A stretch of 64,000 nucleotides of DNA from Gigaspora margarita (lineage: Eukaryota > Glomeromycota > Glomeromycetes > Diversisporales > Gigasporaceae), in NCBI GenBank assembly GCA_009809945.1, contig WTPW01001664.1, forward strand, positions 67,784 to 131,783, written 5' to 3'. The notes under the pieces are model-generated. The model had not been told where the DNA came from and did no database searches. It worked only from the letters and a program-made list of their open reading frames with translations. Both the position numbers and the translations under genes were made by a program. Of this stretch, positions 1 through 11,910 are shown in pieces (the first letter of the stretch is position 1; each line of letters begins with the position of its first letter).

Positions 1-189
1 TACGGGACTATGTAGATCTTATGAATAAAAATTAAAATTTCTAGCCACCCAGTAATCCAATCCAAATAAACTTTTTTTTATTTTGTAGAGCTTAGTGAGT
101 TTTACAAAATAAAAAAAAGTTTATTTGAATTGGATTACTGAATGGCTAGAAACTTTAATTTTTATTCATAAGATCTACATAGTCCCGTA
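1..189. mobile_element. Palindromic MITE with about 79-bp arms
   Basis: Positions 1-79 and about 111-189 are near-perfect reverse complements joined by a loop of about 30 bp. The ends read TACGGGACTATGTAGATC and the reverse complement of the same. Both ends carry TA, which would fit a TA target duplication of the Tc1/mariner type, but the left flank is outside the window so this cannot be confirmed. It has no coding capacity. Confidence 0.75.
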
Positions 190-452
190 AGGTCATTTTC
201 AAGGCAAAGACCCCAATTATTTCACCGCATGTTTTTTTTAAAAATTGCACTAACCTTAACTCTAATTCTAAACCTGACACTAATGACAATGATAGGAATT
301 ACTTTGTCTGTGAAATGACTTCCGGTAAAATAAACTATCAGTGAACTAAATTATTGGTGTCGTGATTATCGGTGAAATGATAGAACAGAGATACCGGAAT
401 TATAAAGAAATAGCAATTCGAGAAGGTGTGTTTCGGGAAAATGAGAAACAAT
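190..452. other. Intergenic, no gene seen
   Basis: No open frame of note. It contains several copies of a GTGAAATGA-like word (about 300-380) that recurs near 38170-38240 and 44750-44830, suggesting a worn dispersed repeat. Confidence 0.4.
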
Positions 453-719
453 TAGGGATGTCAAATTATTGTAATTTTACGTAATTTTATGTAATTTTAC
501 AGTAAGTTTCGTAAAATTTGTTTTTCATGTAATTTGTATTTTGAACACATGACATTTAGTTCTGAGATTAAATTTTCAGCGATTAAGAGTTATCAAATGA
601 TGCAATAATACAGGCCAAACTTTCTTATATCTGGTACGTTTGTATAATTAAATTTAATTTTCTGAAACTTATGTAAAATTACATGTAATATAAAATTGTA
701 ATTTATGCACTTGACCCTA
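453..719. mobile_element. hAT-like MITE, degraded 8-bp TSD
   Basis: The left end TAGGGATGTCAAAT and right end CACTTGACCCTA form inverted termini, followed inside by inverted GTAATTTTAC-rich arms. The flanks GAAACAAT (445-452) and GAAACGAC (720-727) match at 6 of 8 positions, as expected for an old hAT 8-bp target duplication. There is no open frame. Family assignment rests only on TSD length and the TAGGG start. Confidence 0.6.
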
Positions 720-727
720 GAAACGAC

Positions 728-1430
728 GTCAAGAAATTACTTAATTATTTCGAATAATTAAAAAAATTAAAGCGATCCTTGTATTTTGAAAAAGAGTAAT
801 TGTATAAATGCATATTTTAAATTTCAACTAATCAGCGTATGCAAACGGGTTCATTGGTATGATTTCAGCTTCCATTAATGTTTTTGAGTTTCAGTAGCGC
901 TTCTAACTTCCGACAGTACATTCTACCTCCGGTTTGACATGATGAATCTATTGTATTTTTTTTGTGAGATTATAGTAAATATTTTTATTTTATGGATTTA
1001 CCGAAAGATTTTCTGTACTTTCAGAAAGCACCATTACGAAAGAATATTTGAGTTCATAATTAAATCACCCCAGGTCATGTATAAAATTGACAGTAACTTT
1101 CATATCACGTGATTTTCCGAATTAATAGTTATTGAGCAAATTTATGATTTAGTTCGGGCCGTATTTGGGTTAAAAAGGCTAGTATAACAAAATTGCACAA
1201 AAAAATCTTTTATATGAACAAAATCGATTTACCTGTCAAAATTTTGAGATAAGCGCGATATTTGCAAAGCGTACGTTTGTTTTTAATTTTCTTTATTTAG
1301 TTGGTTAATTTAAAATTCGTAGACCCTATGTCTTGTCGTAGTGCCAGCCTCAATTAAGCAAATCATTGACAAGTAAGGTAATTATCAGTCAATAAGAATG
1401 ATCTCCATTATTTAAGTAAATTGGGCATAG
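728..1430. other. Duplicated 5' flank of BTB-TLDc copy 1
   Basis: No gene is seen. Many segments here (for example around 840-1290) recur in the same order upstream of the copies at 21174 (about 20400-21070) and 25747 (about 24850-25640). The duplication unit therefore included several hundred bases of upstream DNA. Confidence 0.6.
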
Positions 1431-1450
1431 GTTTGTACCACATTTATATA
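1431..1450 (+). promoter_or_regulatory. Conserved core promoter of BTB-TLDc copy 1
   Basis: The block gtttgtaccacatttatata ends in a TATA-like TTATATA about 60 bp before the ATG at 1510. The same TGTACCAC-TTTATAT block stands before four other copies of the family, while sequence between it and the ATG is less conserved. It is inferred to be a TATA promoter. Confidence 0.65.
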
Positions 1451-1509
1451 CCCTGATTCGCCTGAAATTGCATCTGCAACTTTGTTCAGCAACATACATA
1501 ATAATCACA

Positions 1510-3174
1510 ATGTCGCAAATAAGCACTAAATTCCTTGAGAGTTTCTCCAATGATTTTGCACAACTTCTTGAAACTGAATATGATTATAATGTTGTTGTTA
1601 AAATTGGAAACCAAAATTTTAAGTTACATTCCTTAGTTTTATATCAACGTTCCTCATTTTTTCGTAAAGAATTATCAAATGCAACCAAAAAGAATAATAT
1701 TATTGAAATTACTTTAACTGATACTTCTGTTGAAACTTTTAAAGTTTTAATAAAGTATGCTATTTATTTCATGATCAACTTAATTATAGTTAAGGCTCAT
1801 CGAAAGGTTAAATTCACCAGTATACTTTATGTTTTTAGAAGATTTTTTCTCAAAAATTTAAAGTATTTTTGCATAGTATTGCACTCTAAATAACCATGAT
1901 TTTGACCATTTTCTAGAAATAATATTCCTGGTGAACTTCACCTCTAATGAGCTAAAATAACCCTTATAGGTAAATTCTAATTAAGGGTCTTTTAACTTAG
2001 ATATATTTACGCTGGTACAGTCACATTTGAAGAGGTTGAACCATCTACTATATTTGATCTTTTGGTTCCGTCCAGGAAATTAGGTTTAACAGAATTAGTT
2101 GAATACATTCAGTCTTATCTTATTGATAACAATGCATCTTGGCTTCGACTAAAATTTACCCAAGTTTATTCTACCAGTTTTCAAGATAATAGTTTTAAGG
2201 CTCTACAAGCTTTTTGCACTGATATTCTTGCGAAACATCCTAACCTAGTTTTTAATTCTGATGACTTTTCTTCTGTTCAAGAAAATGCGTTGGTAACTCT
2301 TTTAAAGAGAGATGATTTACAAATAGAAGAGTCAGAAATTTGGGATAAGGTTATTCAATGGGGAAAAGCAAATACACCAGATCTACCCTCTGATATTAAA
2401 CAATGGACTGAAAAGAATTTTTTAGATTTAAAGACTACACTTGTCAAATACATTCCTTTAATTAGATATTTTCAAATTCCTGGAGAAGAGATTGTAGCGA
2501 AAGTTAAACCTTATCGACAAATTCTTGGATTAAATTTATGGGATGATATTTCGACAAGATTTATGGCTCCTAATGCACCTATTACTTCAACTATCTTACC
2601 TGCTCGTAAAAAAATTTCTGTTCAACTTCCTGTCCGTGAAGTTCAATTTGTTAATCCATCGTCTGTTATTAATGATGAACATTTTGCAGAAATTTCATCT
2701 TGGATTGATCGTTGCTCATCGATATATGTTACGAAAATACCTTACAAGTTTAATTTACTTCTTAGAGGAAGTAGAGATGGATTTACTCGTGAAACATTTC
2801 ATCGATTATGTGATAATATACCTGGCACTGTGGTTGTTATAAAGGTTAATAACACAAATGAAATACTTGGTGGATATAATCCATTAACCTGGGCTTGTTT
2901 AGAAAAATATCTTGCAACAACTGATAGTTTCATTTTTTCATTAAAAACCCAAAATTTACCGAATTCCATCCTTAGTAGAATTATTAATGCAGATGTTGCA
3001 ATTGGGTGCTACTCAAGTTATGGCCCAATTTTAGGCGGTTCTTTCTCTATGGTAGATGATAATAATAAATGGAGGTATCATCATTATGATGGACGTTATG
3101 AAAAACGACTTAGATCTGATAACTATAATCTTTTAATTGATGAGTTTGAAGTATTCCAAGTTTTGAAAAACTGA
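1510..3174 (+). CDS. BTB-BACK-TLDc domain protein, copy 1 (intact)
   Basis: Two exons, 1510-1754 and 2001-3174, joined by a 246-bp GT-AG intron (donor GTATGC, acceptor ACTTAG, phase 2), give 472 aa. The start MSQISTKFLESF is shared by all copies with a preserved 5' end. Residues 20-110 are a BTB/POZ fold (EYDYNVVVKIG, FKLHSLVLYQRSSFFRKEL, KYIYAGTV). Residues 126-250 form a BACK-type helical region (DDLQIEESEIWDKVIQWG). Residues 305-470 form a TLDc domain (NDEHFAEISSWID, NLLLRGSRDGFTRETFHRLC, ILGGYNP, GPILGGSF, DEFEVFQV). No signal peptide or membrane segment is seen. BTB-BACK proteins are commonly Cullin-3 adaptors and TLDc is associated with oxidative-stress proteins and V-ATPase binding, but the role here is unknown. 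An AATAAA follows at 3235. It is the only copy open from end to end. Confidence 0.9.
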
Positions 3175-4073
3175 TTTGAATTTTTCTTGTAACTAAAGAT
3201 ATTCGAAACGTTTCTGAATATCTGATTAGAGCTAAATAAAACGTGTATTTATAATGAAAATTTTATTCGTGCTATTAGAGCTTGAAGATCTTAGATACGA
3301 TTTTTGCTCAGAATAGTGCAAAACCACAATACTATTATGAATATTATAATAATTGTATTGGCGCTTAATTATTACAATAGATCAAATAAAGACCTTAGTC
3401 AATGCTTAAATAGCTTTTATCGACCATAAATGTTTTGTTAAATGTTATAAAAAATTTGGCAAATATAAAAAATAAACTCAGATGCCTTTATTGCTTATTT
3501 AAGATTAATGTATCATTGAATAGAATTACTGCTTTTATTGATTTTAATGCCTATTTATTTGAAAATTTTTGTAAAAACAAATAAGATTATGGGAATAAGT
3601 TAGTGTTGATAACGAATATCCATAACAAAAAGTGTCAAACTGATTGAACAATAACTCATTTACTTAGTAGTCATAAAGTCTTGATAAACTAATGTCAAAA
3701 AAGATGGTTTGTATGTATGCGTACCTAAACTTATTGACAAATGCGTTTAATCAGCTAAAATACTTCCACTAATTAAAACTTAATTCCTGCTGCATTTTCA
3801 ACCATAAATCAAGACGATTGAAAACTCCCTGTTATTTTGGTTTTGATTAAATTTGTGCGACCAAAATATCTTAGAAGGGTTATTGTAAATCATTAATAGA
3901 CTACTGTATGCATTATAAGTCATAACATAGCTTTGAACTTACATGTAAAAGTATGTTTTGACTTTACATTAAGTATATATTTAATCGTACAGCAATGTTT
4001 CCTTTTTGTAATGTTTCAAAATTTAATTACCATTATCAAAAAAAAAAAAAATTACAGTAACTGGGATTGTTTT
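3175..4073. other. Intergenic between BTB-TLDc copies 1 and 2
   Basis: No gene is seen. It begins with the shared 3' flank (AATAAA at 3235-3240) and contains pieces of the duplicated spacer also found downstream of later copies, such as the 'ataacgaatatccataac' block near 3607 that recurs at about 19410 and 23795. Confidence 0.5.
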
Positions 4074-5860
4074 GTACCATATTTATATGCAGTGTTTATT
4101 ACCACCAATCCATCTAAAGTTGCGTTTGTACGTACTGCAACCAAAAACAATAATATTATTGAAATTACTTTAAATCATATTTCTGTTGAATCTTTTAAAA
4201 TTTTAATTAAGTAAGCGATTTATTTCATAATCAACTCAGTTATAGTTAAGAAGGTTAAATTCGCCAGTATACTTGTATGTTTTTTAAATTTGTTATTTGA
4301 AAGATTTTGGCTCAAAATTTTAAAGTTCGAATTAAAAGATGTTATAAATACTTGGGTTGGAAATTGAGGTTTTAAGGATCAATATTTTTTACATATTTTT
4401 GAGATATAACATGTCTGGTGAATTTAACTTCTAGTGAGCTAAAATTTCCCTTATAATTAAATACTAATTAAAAGTCTTTTAAACTTAGATATCTTTACAC
4501 TGGTACAGTTACATTTGATGATGTTGAACCATCTATTATATTTGATCTTTTGATTCCTTCCAGTAAATTAGATTTGACAGAATTAGTTGAATATGTTGTG
4601 CGTCAGATTGAAACTTGCGTCAGATTGAATCTGACGCACGTCAGATGACCATCATTTGACCAGCGTTAAATGATCGGCAACAACTGGCCTAAACTAACTT
4701 CTAACTTTACCGTAATTTTACCCTAACCCTAACCTAATTTAGGCCGGGTTTCATCTGACACAAGAATCGATCTGACGCACAACAAATACATTCAATCTTA
4801 TCTTATTGATAACAAAGCATCATGGCTTCGACTAAAATTTACCCAAGTTTATTCAACAAGTTTTCAAGATGATAGTTTTAAGGTCTTACAATCTTTTTGC
4901 ACTGATATCCTTGTGAAACATCCTAACATAGTTTTTGATTCTGATGAATTTACTTCTATTAAAGAAAATGCGTTGATAACTCTCTTAAATAGAGATGATT
5001 TACAAATAGAAGAATCGGAAATTTGGGATAAAGTTATTCAATGGGGAAAAGCACAAACGCCCGATTTGCCTTCTGATCTCAAACAATGGACTGAAAAGAA
5101 TTTTTTAGACTTAAAAACTACACTTGATCAATGTATTCCGTTAATTCGGTATTTTCAAATATCCGGAAAAAATATTGTAGCAAAAGTTAAACCTTATCGG
5201 AAAATTATTGAGGTAGACTTATGGGATGACATTACGACAAAACTTATGTATCCTGATGTATCCATTTCTTCAACTATTTTACCTGCCCGTAAAAAAATTC
5301 CTGTTCAACTTCCTTTCCGTGAAGTTCGCTTTGTTAATCCATCATCTATTATTAATGATGAACATTTTGCAGAAATTTCATCTTGGATTGATCGTTGCTC
5401 ATCGATATATGATGTTACAAAAATACCTTACAAGTTTAATTTACTTCTTAGAGGAAGTAGAGATGGATTTACTCGTGAAACATTTCATCGATTATGTGAT
5501 AATATACCTGGCACCGTGGTTGTTATAAAGGTTATAACACGAATGAAATTCTTGGTGGATATAATCCATTAGTATGGAATAAACAAGGGAAATATTTTGC
5601 AACATTTGATAGTTTTATTTTTTCATTGAAAAACCAAAATTTATCGAATTCCATCCTTAGTCGAATTATCCATGTAAATGAGGTAATTGGATGTTCTCAC
5701 GAACATGGTCCAATTTTCGGTCGTTCTGTCTTTATGGTAGATGATAATCAAAGATGGTATTATGATCATTATGACAAGTTATGAAAAACGGCTTAGATCT
5801 GAGAATACTAATAATCTTTTAATTAATGAATTTGAAGTATTTCAAGTCTTGAAAAACTGA
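4074..5860 (+). pseudogene. BTB-BACK-TLDc copy 2, pseudogene
   Basis: The promoter block (ttttgtaccatatttatatg, 4070-4089) is present. Most of exon 1 is missing: only the end of the BTB segment remains (IIEITLNHISVESFKILIK, ending at a GTAAGC donor at about 4211). Exon 2 starts after an AG near 4489 (YLYTGTVTFDDVEP). A 191-bp element at 4594-4784 interrupts the start of the BACK region and brings in a stop. The frame is open again from 4913 to 5572 (HPNIVFDSDEFTSI to PGTVVVIKV). A one-base loss relative to copy 1 near 5535 then shifts the TLDc frame, and a second shift lies near 5780 before the shared C-terminus FEVFQVLKN. The loss of the BTB start means it cannot make the full protein. Sequence identity to copy 1 remains high, so the decay looks recent. 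Confidence 0.88.
4594..4784. mobile_element. MITE inserted in BTB-TLDc copy 2
   Basis: Ends TGTTGTGCGTCAGAT and its inverse form about 15-bp terminal inverted repeats, flanked by AATA at 4590-4593 and 4785-4788. Removing the insert and one AATA restores the continuous exon seen in the sister genes, so both edges are certain. Internally it has CGTCAGATTGAA repeats and a telomere-like ccctaaccctaacctaa run near 4721-4737. The superfamily is not assigned; a 4-bp TSD is not diagnostic. Confidence 0.88.
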
Positions 5861-7424
5861 TTTAATTTTCACTAAGATCAAAGATATTAAGAATTTTCTG
5901 AATATTTTTTTAGATCTAAATAAAGCGCATATATATAATGAAAAATCTTATTGGTGTTATTCAAGCTTGAAGGCGTTCTCAGATCTTCTTGGATACTATT
6001 TTTGCTCAGAATAATGCAAAATTAAAATATTACAAGTGTAAATTGGCGCCGCTAGCGCCCTTGATAAGACTAAAATTTAAAATCCATATTTTGAAATAAT
6101 TTTCAAAAACATAATACTTATACAATTTGTTATAACAATTCAAATAACCTTAATATGATGATATTAGCAAGAATTAGATTAGCATTAAATAAAAAGGTAA
6201 ATAAATTTCAAATGTTTCAATTGAAAAGAATAGATATGACTAGTCGCGCGGTTAAAAGAATGCTAGTCAACAAAAGAGTGCCTGAAAATAAATTAATTTA
6301 AAGTCAGCAGAATTTATTGCATGTAATTTGAACTGAATAATTAAATATGAAACGATATGCCACCAAAAAATTACAATTGAGATTGCACTAGGTATCATCG
6401 TAATGGTAGAGAAGCAACACTACTAGTGGTGACTACCCTGTGGTGGATGGGGTAGGTTGAAAAAATCGACAAAATTATGAGGCTTCTATGAATTGTAAAG
6501 AAAAGAGCGTTGTAAACGACTTGATTTCTATTTGAGTAATTATAAGAAATTTTGTTACAGAAATTAATCACTATCCCGATAATTGTGACTTCTATGTAGT
6601 TAAGGTTGAGTTGGAATTATCGTAAGTTTTATCATGAGTTACTGTAAAAATCCTTTAATGGATTTTGTATTCCGATGGCTACTGTATGTGGCTTTAATTA
6701 ATTTGCATAAGAATTATAGTTGTGGTTTCTAACGTTATTAAAAAAAAAAAATTCGGATACAAAACCTAATTTAAACACGCAAATAATCATATATCGCAAT
6801 AATTATGGATTTAAAATAGTATTGTCATCTTATTTTGGGTTTTTGGATTTTGCATTAGTTTCCAAATAATTTAGATGGGACTGATGAGGGACTGATTAAC
6901 AAAATTTTCTTCACACAATTTGGTCCCTAATTGGTTCTATCTAAATTACTAAAAAATTAATACAATAACCAATAAACATCTATTAGAGACTATTATAGAA
7001 AAATAACTTTTCTATAACTTTATTTATTTGGCAAACTTTAGTTAAAAATGCCAATCTTGCTCAAAATCAGCTGATAAATACTGCAGGACTAATTAATATC
7101 TCTAACCATACTAATTGCTACTCGTAACATGCAATTAATTTTATAATAATAGGATAAAATATTATAAATATTATTAAATTTTGCTTAGATATCAATTTTC
7201 ATGATTTGATAATAATTATATTAACACCTAATTACTGTAATAGATTAATTAATAATGCACAGAAAAAAACATTTAAGTACCATTATTCATCATGGAGAGT
7301 ACCCAGGTATATTGTACAGTAAAGGGTATGCTATATGATGAATCTTGTGTATAGAGGATATAACGATTTGTTTAATAAAAGACCCAAGCTTTTAATTTAT
7401 ATATGTTGCATATATGTAATCTTG
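5861..7424. other. Intergenic, no gene seen
   Basis: It holds the duplicated 3' flank of the BTB-TLDc family (to about 6000), then AT-rich DNA. A segment at about 6485-6690 (tgtagttaaggttgagttgg) belongs to the same degenerate repeat as 61900-63660. A short inverted repeat with GGGACTGAT arms lies at about 6868-6950. Confidence 0.4.
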
Positions 7425-7558
7425 GTTAATCCCTAAAATTTTATCCCTAAAGTCCTTAAGCTATATTCCAAAAGTTTTTATTCCATAGGTTTTTATCCTA
7501 AAGTTTTTATTCTAAAGTTTTTTTTTTATTTTTAAAGTTTTTATCTTTAAAGTTTTAA
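7425..7558. repeat. Short tandem repeat, CCTAAAGTTTTTAT-like
   Basis: About ten imperfect units of 12-15 bp related to tCCTAAAGTTTTTAT run up to the left end of the next element. It is a noncoding minisatellite. Confidence 0.6.
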
Positions 7559-8016
7559 TTACTGTTGAACCTCCCAATATCGATCCTGTAAAAATCGATA
7601 ACCCTTCAAATTTGATAAAAAATTGGTCACCAAGTCGGTTTTTGATATATAAATCTAAATTCTGTTGAACCTCCCAAACCGATCCTGTAAAAATTGATAA
7701 CCCGTCAAATCTGATTAAAAAATTGGTCTTTCAAGTCGGTTTCTGATATATAAATCTAATTACTGTCGAACCTCCGAAACCGATATACATAATGGACAGG
7801 ATTTGTATCAGAATTGAGAAGTTATCTGATTTAAATAATTAGATTTGTATATCAGAAACCGACTTGTAGACCAATTTTATATCAGATTTGACGGGTTGTC
7901 GATTTTTACAGGATCGGTTTTGGGAGGTTCAACATTATTTTCAAATCTGATAACCTCTCAATTCTGATACAAATCCTGTACACTATGCATATCGGTTTTG
8001 GGAGGTTCGACAGTAA
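7559..8016. mobile_element. TIR element with repeated arm modules
   Basis: Ends TTACTGTTGAACCTCCCAA and TTGGGAGGTTCGACAGTAA are inverted. A module of about 100 bp (aacctcccaa, gatcctgtaaaaat, cgataacc, ttggtc, aagtcggtttctgatatata) occurs twice directly at 7564-7765 and once inverted at about 7830-7935. Shorter terminal pieces lie at both ends. It has no coding capacity. A non-autonomous DNA element is likely; the superfamily is unassigned. Confidence 0.7.
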
Positions 8017-8194
8017 CTAAATTTATTTTTAATATAGAAAATAAGCATCTGCCCTATGACAAAACTTCAAATAAAAAAATGCTAATAGAGAATATATGAA
8101 AACCTTTATATTCTTACATACCTTGATAGGTAGTAATAGGGATTTTAGTTAGCTTGTTTGTTTTTATTTATTAATCAGTGTTTATTGTATGTAA

Positions 8195-8852
8195 TAATGT
8201 ACAGTATCTCGATGCTACTCTTCGTAAAACTGCTGATAAATATGGGATTTGCACAAGAAAAGTAAAAACTTTTATTGGCACAACATCATATTAAGCATCT
8301 AAAAAGTGGTCCACAGCCTGCTTATCCTGAACTTAAATCAGAATTTGCTATTTGGAACAAAAATTTACACAGCCAATAGTCATTCTATGATACAAACAAA
8401 AACAGCTAGTCTAGCCAGTTTACAATATTTTCAAATCAGTTTCTTATATTGGGTTGTTTAGATGATATTACCAAATTTAGTAATTACCACAGGACTACAA
8501 TGTACGATATTACCTGCATATTTAGAATTTAAACAACAAAATTTTTGAATTTTATTCAATATTATCATATTTAGCATAATTATTCATTATCATTAATTGG
8601 ATACATAAATGAAAAACTACTTAATTTTGACATACTAAATAATATTGCAGTTGATTTTAAAGAAATTAAACAGTTAGTATTAGAACATGTAGATATAAAA
8701 AATCTAACTTTATTAAAGTTCAAGGATATATAATGGATGGAACCGAATTACCAATAATAGTTATTTATAATTGAAAAATGTTCTATGGCTTGGCTTTTTT
8801 ATACTAATAAAAAAGAATAGATGAATACAAAGAAATAGTTTATTGGATTGAC
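8195..8852 (+). pseudogene. pogo/Tigger-like transposase fossil, 5' part
   Basis: Broken frames give DATLRKTADKYGICTRKVKT and then IKHLKSGPQPAYPELKSEFA followed by IWNKN. These resemble the helix-turn-helix and the 'GP-PAYPELE-L-W' box of pogo/Tigger (DDE_1) transposases. Further on, MDGTELPIIVIYN and IDEYKEIVYWID fit the later catalytic part. Several stops and frame changes are present, so it is long dead. The coding sequence continues at 11701 beyond a 2.85-kb insertion. The assignment is by motif memory only. Confidence 0.5.
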
Positions 8853-9239
8853 TAGGGTTCCTACAAACCCGGACAAATCAAACTTTAGCCCAGATTTGGG
8901 TTTGATTTGATTTCTAATCAAACCTGATTTCAAACTAGTATTAAAAAAAATATTTGTATTCGAATTGAAGCAAACTTCTTTGTTAATTTGAGTTTGGTTT
9001 GAAGTTTGCAAACTAGTTTGAGTTTGAATAATATGGCTAGAAACTAAAAAAAGGTGCAAATTAAAAATTTTTGCAAAAGTAATTTATTTTACATAGAATG
9101 ATATTAGGATCATTTTTTCCTAAAATACAAAAGTAGTTGAATTAATAAAAATTTGCAGTACAGCTCTTTAAAGTTTTATTTTTCTTATAATCTATTATAA
9201 GATTTACAATACAAAAATTGATTTTCTAATGATCTCTTA

Positions 9240-9530
9240 CCCTGTAAGAAATGTGAACTGGGTTGTGGCACACGTTGGCACATAAAGTGGCACAAAACCC
9301 AGTCAATTACAATCCAAAATGCAGGTGCAAACAGCCCAAAACATTCTAAAATCCATGCCAAAATCCATGGATTTTAGATTAGTAAAGCTACAAAACCCAG
9401 TCCAATTACGGTCTAAAATGTACAGGCAAACAGTCCTACATACATACAAATCTGGTTCTTAATTCATGCCACAAGCTCACATGCATTAACATGGATGTCC
9501 ATGCCTATCTGGTACAATTTTCTTACAGGG
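9240..9530. mobile_element. CCCTGTAAGAAA-family MITE, copy 1
   Basis: Ends CCCTGTAAGAAATG and TTTTCTTACAGGG are inverted, flanked by TTA (9237-9239) and TTG (9531-9533), an imperfect 3-bp duplication. The interior has GTGGCACA and aaaatccatggatttt words typical of the other copies (12671, 18627, 53937). It is noncoding and nested inside the hAT-like element. Confidence 0.75.
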
Positions 9531-11063
9531 TTGTTTTATCAATTTGAGCCCTTTTCTTAGCATCTAGCCCATATAAATACTGTACATTGCCAAAATTAAT
9601 CCATCTCTAAAATAAGCTATCCCCCTTTTGGTCAAAAAACTCAAAAACATCTTTGACCTAAAAATAAGATACATTACAACCAATAAAAGTTGCTAAATAG
9701 TAAAGTTCAAACTTTACTAAGCAAATCGATTAAAGTTGTTTAAGTAAACTTATTTAAAAGATCAAAAAAATATTCTCTAAAATTTATAGCAAAATTGGAG
9801 AACTATTTATTAATTGGTTTTTAATTTTTATATTCAATGAAGAGATTAAAATTTTTTAACAAAATATATTGATTGAATGTTAAAATTAAAAGTTAAATAA
9901 TAAAAAGTGCTTCTATTTTGATAAAATTTTTAGAATACCTGTAATTTAGTCTTTCAAACAAGTTTACTTTAGCACTAATAATCAATTTATAGTGAAATTT
10001 AGATTTTACTATATAACAACTATTGGCAATTGGCCAAAAATTGATTATATTTGAAAATAAACTACCCAGATTTTTGTGTCTACAATTGTCCAAAAAAGGT
10101 ACTTATTTTTGGAAACATATAGTATATTTTTATATTTTAAACAAGTTTATCTATAATACAAAGTTAGAATTAATTAGTAAAATATAGATTATAATGTTGG
10201 GCTTTAAATAAACTCATTTAAATATAAGTAAATAATATATTTTTGAGTGCTAAGCAATATAATTATATTTTAAATAAGTTTATTTAAAATCTAAAATTAT
10301 AATCTACATTTTACTAATTAATTCTAACTTTTATTTTATTAAGATACTTGTTTAAAATATTTATAGTTGCCTCTCTCTAATCTGAACAGGCCATCCCAAA
10401 AGATATAGAGAAAGGTCAGAATACAAAATTTCTCTTTCTAAACTGAATACTAATAGAAATTTTGGTATATAAAGAGTAACCAATAAAATTAACCTCATGT
10501 GATCTAAAATAAACTAGTTTCAAAATAAACTACTCTCACAATCGATTATACTCACTATATAGTAAGGTTATAATTTTACTATATAAATCAATTATGAGCC
10601 TTAATTAAACTTATTCTAGAAATCAAAATACATATATTCTAAAATTCTCATATAAACTAGATAATTTTTTATTATTTGACTTTAAATTTTTACATACAAT
10701 AGAAAAATTAATTTTTTTTAAAAAATATATTTATTGAAGTAAAAATTAAAAGTCAAATAATAAAAATTATCTGATTTATATGAAAATTTTAGAATATACA
10801 TATTTCAATTTCTAGTACTTAAGCATTTATAATTGATTTACATAGTAAATTATAACTTTACTATGTAGAAATTATAATCAATTAACCAAAAATCACTTTA
10901 TAAACTACTCCTAATTTTATATATTCAAAATCAGTCAAAAAAGGTAGCATATTTTTAGGAACATATGGTAATACAACATATTTATTTATTTATTGTTATA
11001 AATTTGAAAATAAGCTACTTCTATATTGTGCCTTAAATTTTATTCATAATACAAAATGAATTA

Positions 11064-11325
11064 TTTACTGTATTATGCGAAATAATGCACACCTGCGCAT
11101 TATTTTGAGAAGATGTGCATTATTTTGAGTACAAGCATGGGCATTATTTTGGGGTAAAGTTCTAATTTTGACCCATCTCTAAATGCTTATTAAAGCACTA
11201 GTATGTGGGGTGTGCGTTATTTTAGGACACACATGGGCATTATTTTGAAACCAATTATGCTATTTTAAGGAAATCCAATTTGTGAAATAATGCCCATGTG
11301 TATTATTTCACATAAATACGGTAAA
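11064..11325. mobile_element. Palindromic MITE with GCATTATTT arms
   Basis: Ends TTTACTGTATTATGCG and CATAAATACGGTAAA are inverted. The interior repeats ATGSRCATTATTTTG words in both orientations (11085-11310). It is noncoding and nested within the 8853-11700 element. Similar GCATTATTTTG words occur near 16490-16610. Confidence 0.65.
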
Positions 11326-11700
11326 TAAAATATTATATGTAATAATTAATTTGTGTTCAGATATGGATTATAAAATTTATTATATGAATTCAGTATATCC
11401 AAAGTAAATAAATATAAATTATTTGTTTTGAAGGTTTTAGTTCAATATATAAAGAGTTTGGTATATAGAGGACTAGATTAGAGAGAGGCAACTATTATCA
11501 TTCAAACTTAAACTAGTTTGCAAACTTCAAATCAAACTCAAATCAAACTTTAGTATAATATTTGGGTTTGGTTTGAATTTGATTATTTTTTATTTGAGTT
11601 TGGTTTAATTTCAAAACTTTATAAAATTTATAATTTGAGTTTGGTTTGATTGGGGTTTGATCAAACTTAAATCAAACTTGATTCAAACTTTGGAACCCTA

Positions 11701-11910
11701 GAATTAACTATGTATAGAATTATTATATACCAAATGCTAAAAATCTACAATCACTACTAGTTTTGAAGATGTTTAAAGCACATTTGGTTTCTTTTGTTAA
11801 AAGTTGTATTTTAGAAAAAAACTGTTGTTCATAGGGCTTAAAACCAAAAGTTCAATCTCTTGATATTGCAAATAATAAATTATTCAAGCTAAGATTGATT
11901 TTTATTTAAT
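11701..11910 (+). pseudogene. pogo/Tigger-like transposase fossil, 3' part
   Basis: The frame LVLKMFKAHLVSFVKS followed by GLKPKVQSLDIANNKLFK is a recognisable match to the DDE_1 'LVLD-F-AHL' and 'GLTS-LQPLDV-INKPFK' blocks. The catalytic D of LVLD is K here. It directly continues the part ending at 8852. An internal stop is present after CILEKNCCS. Confidence 0.6.

Larger units (their letters stand above)
8853..11700. mobile_element. hAT-like element, 2.85 kb, inserted in pogo-like fossil
   Basis: Left end TAGGGTTCCTACAAAC and right end TTTGGAACCCTA are inverted, followed by long subterminal arms rich in CAAACTTGATTC-type words on the right and their complements on the left (about 8870-9030, 11510-11690). 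Flanks GGATTGAC (8845-8852) and GAATTAAC (11701-11708) match at 6 of 8, fitting an aged hAT target duplication. Reading across the junction continues the pogo-like protein, which independently supports both edges. No transposase is recognisable inside. The interior is AT-rich, with two smaller elements nested at 9240-9530 and 11064-11325. Confidence 0.75.

Noticed and set aside
8799-9059. 86-codon minus-strand frame
   Set aside because: It covers the CAAACTTGATT-rich subterminal arm of the hAT-like element.
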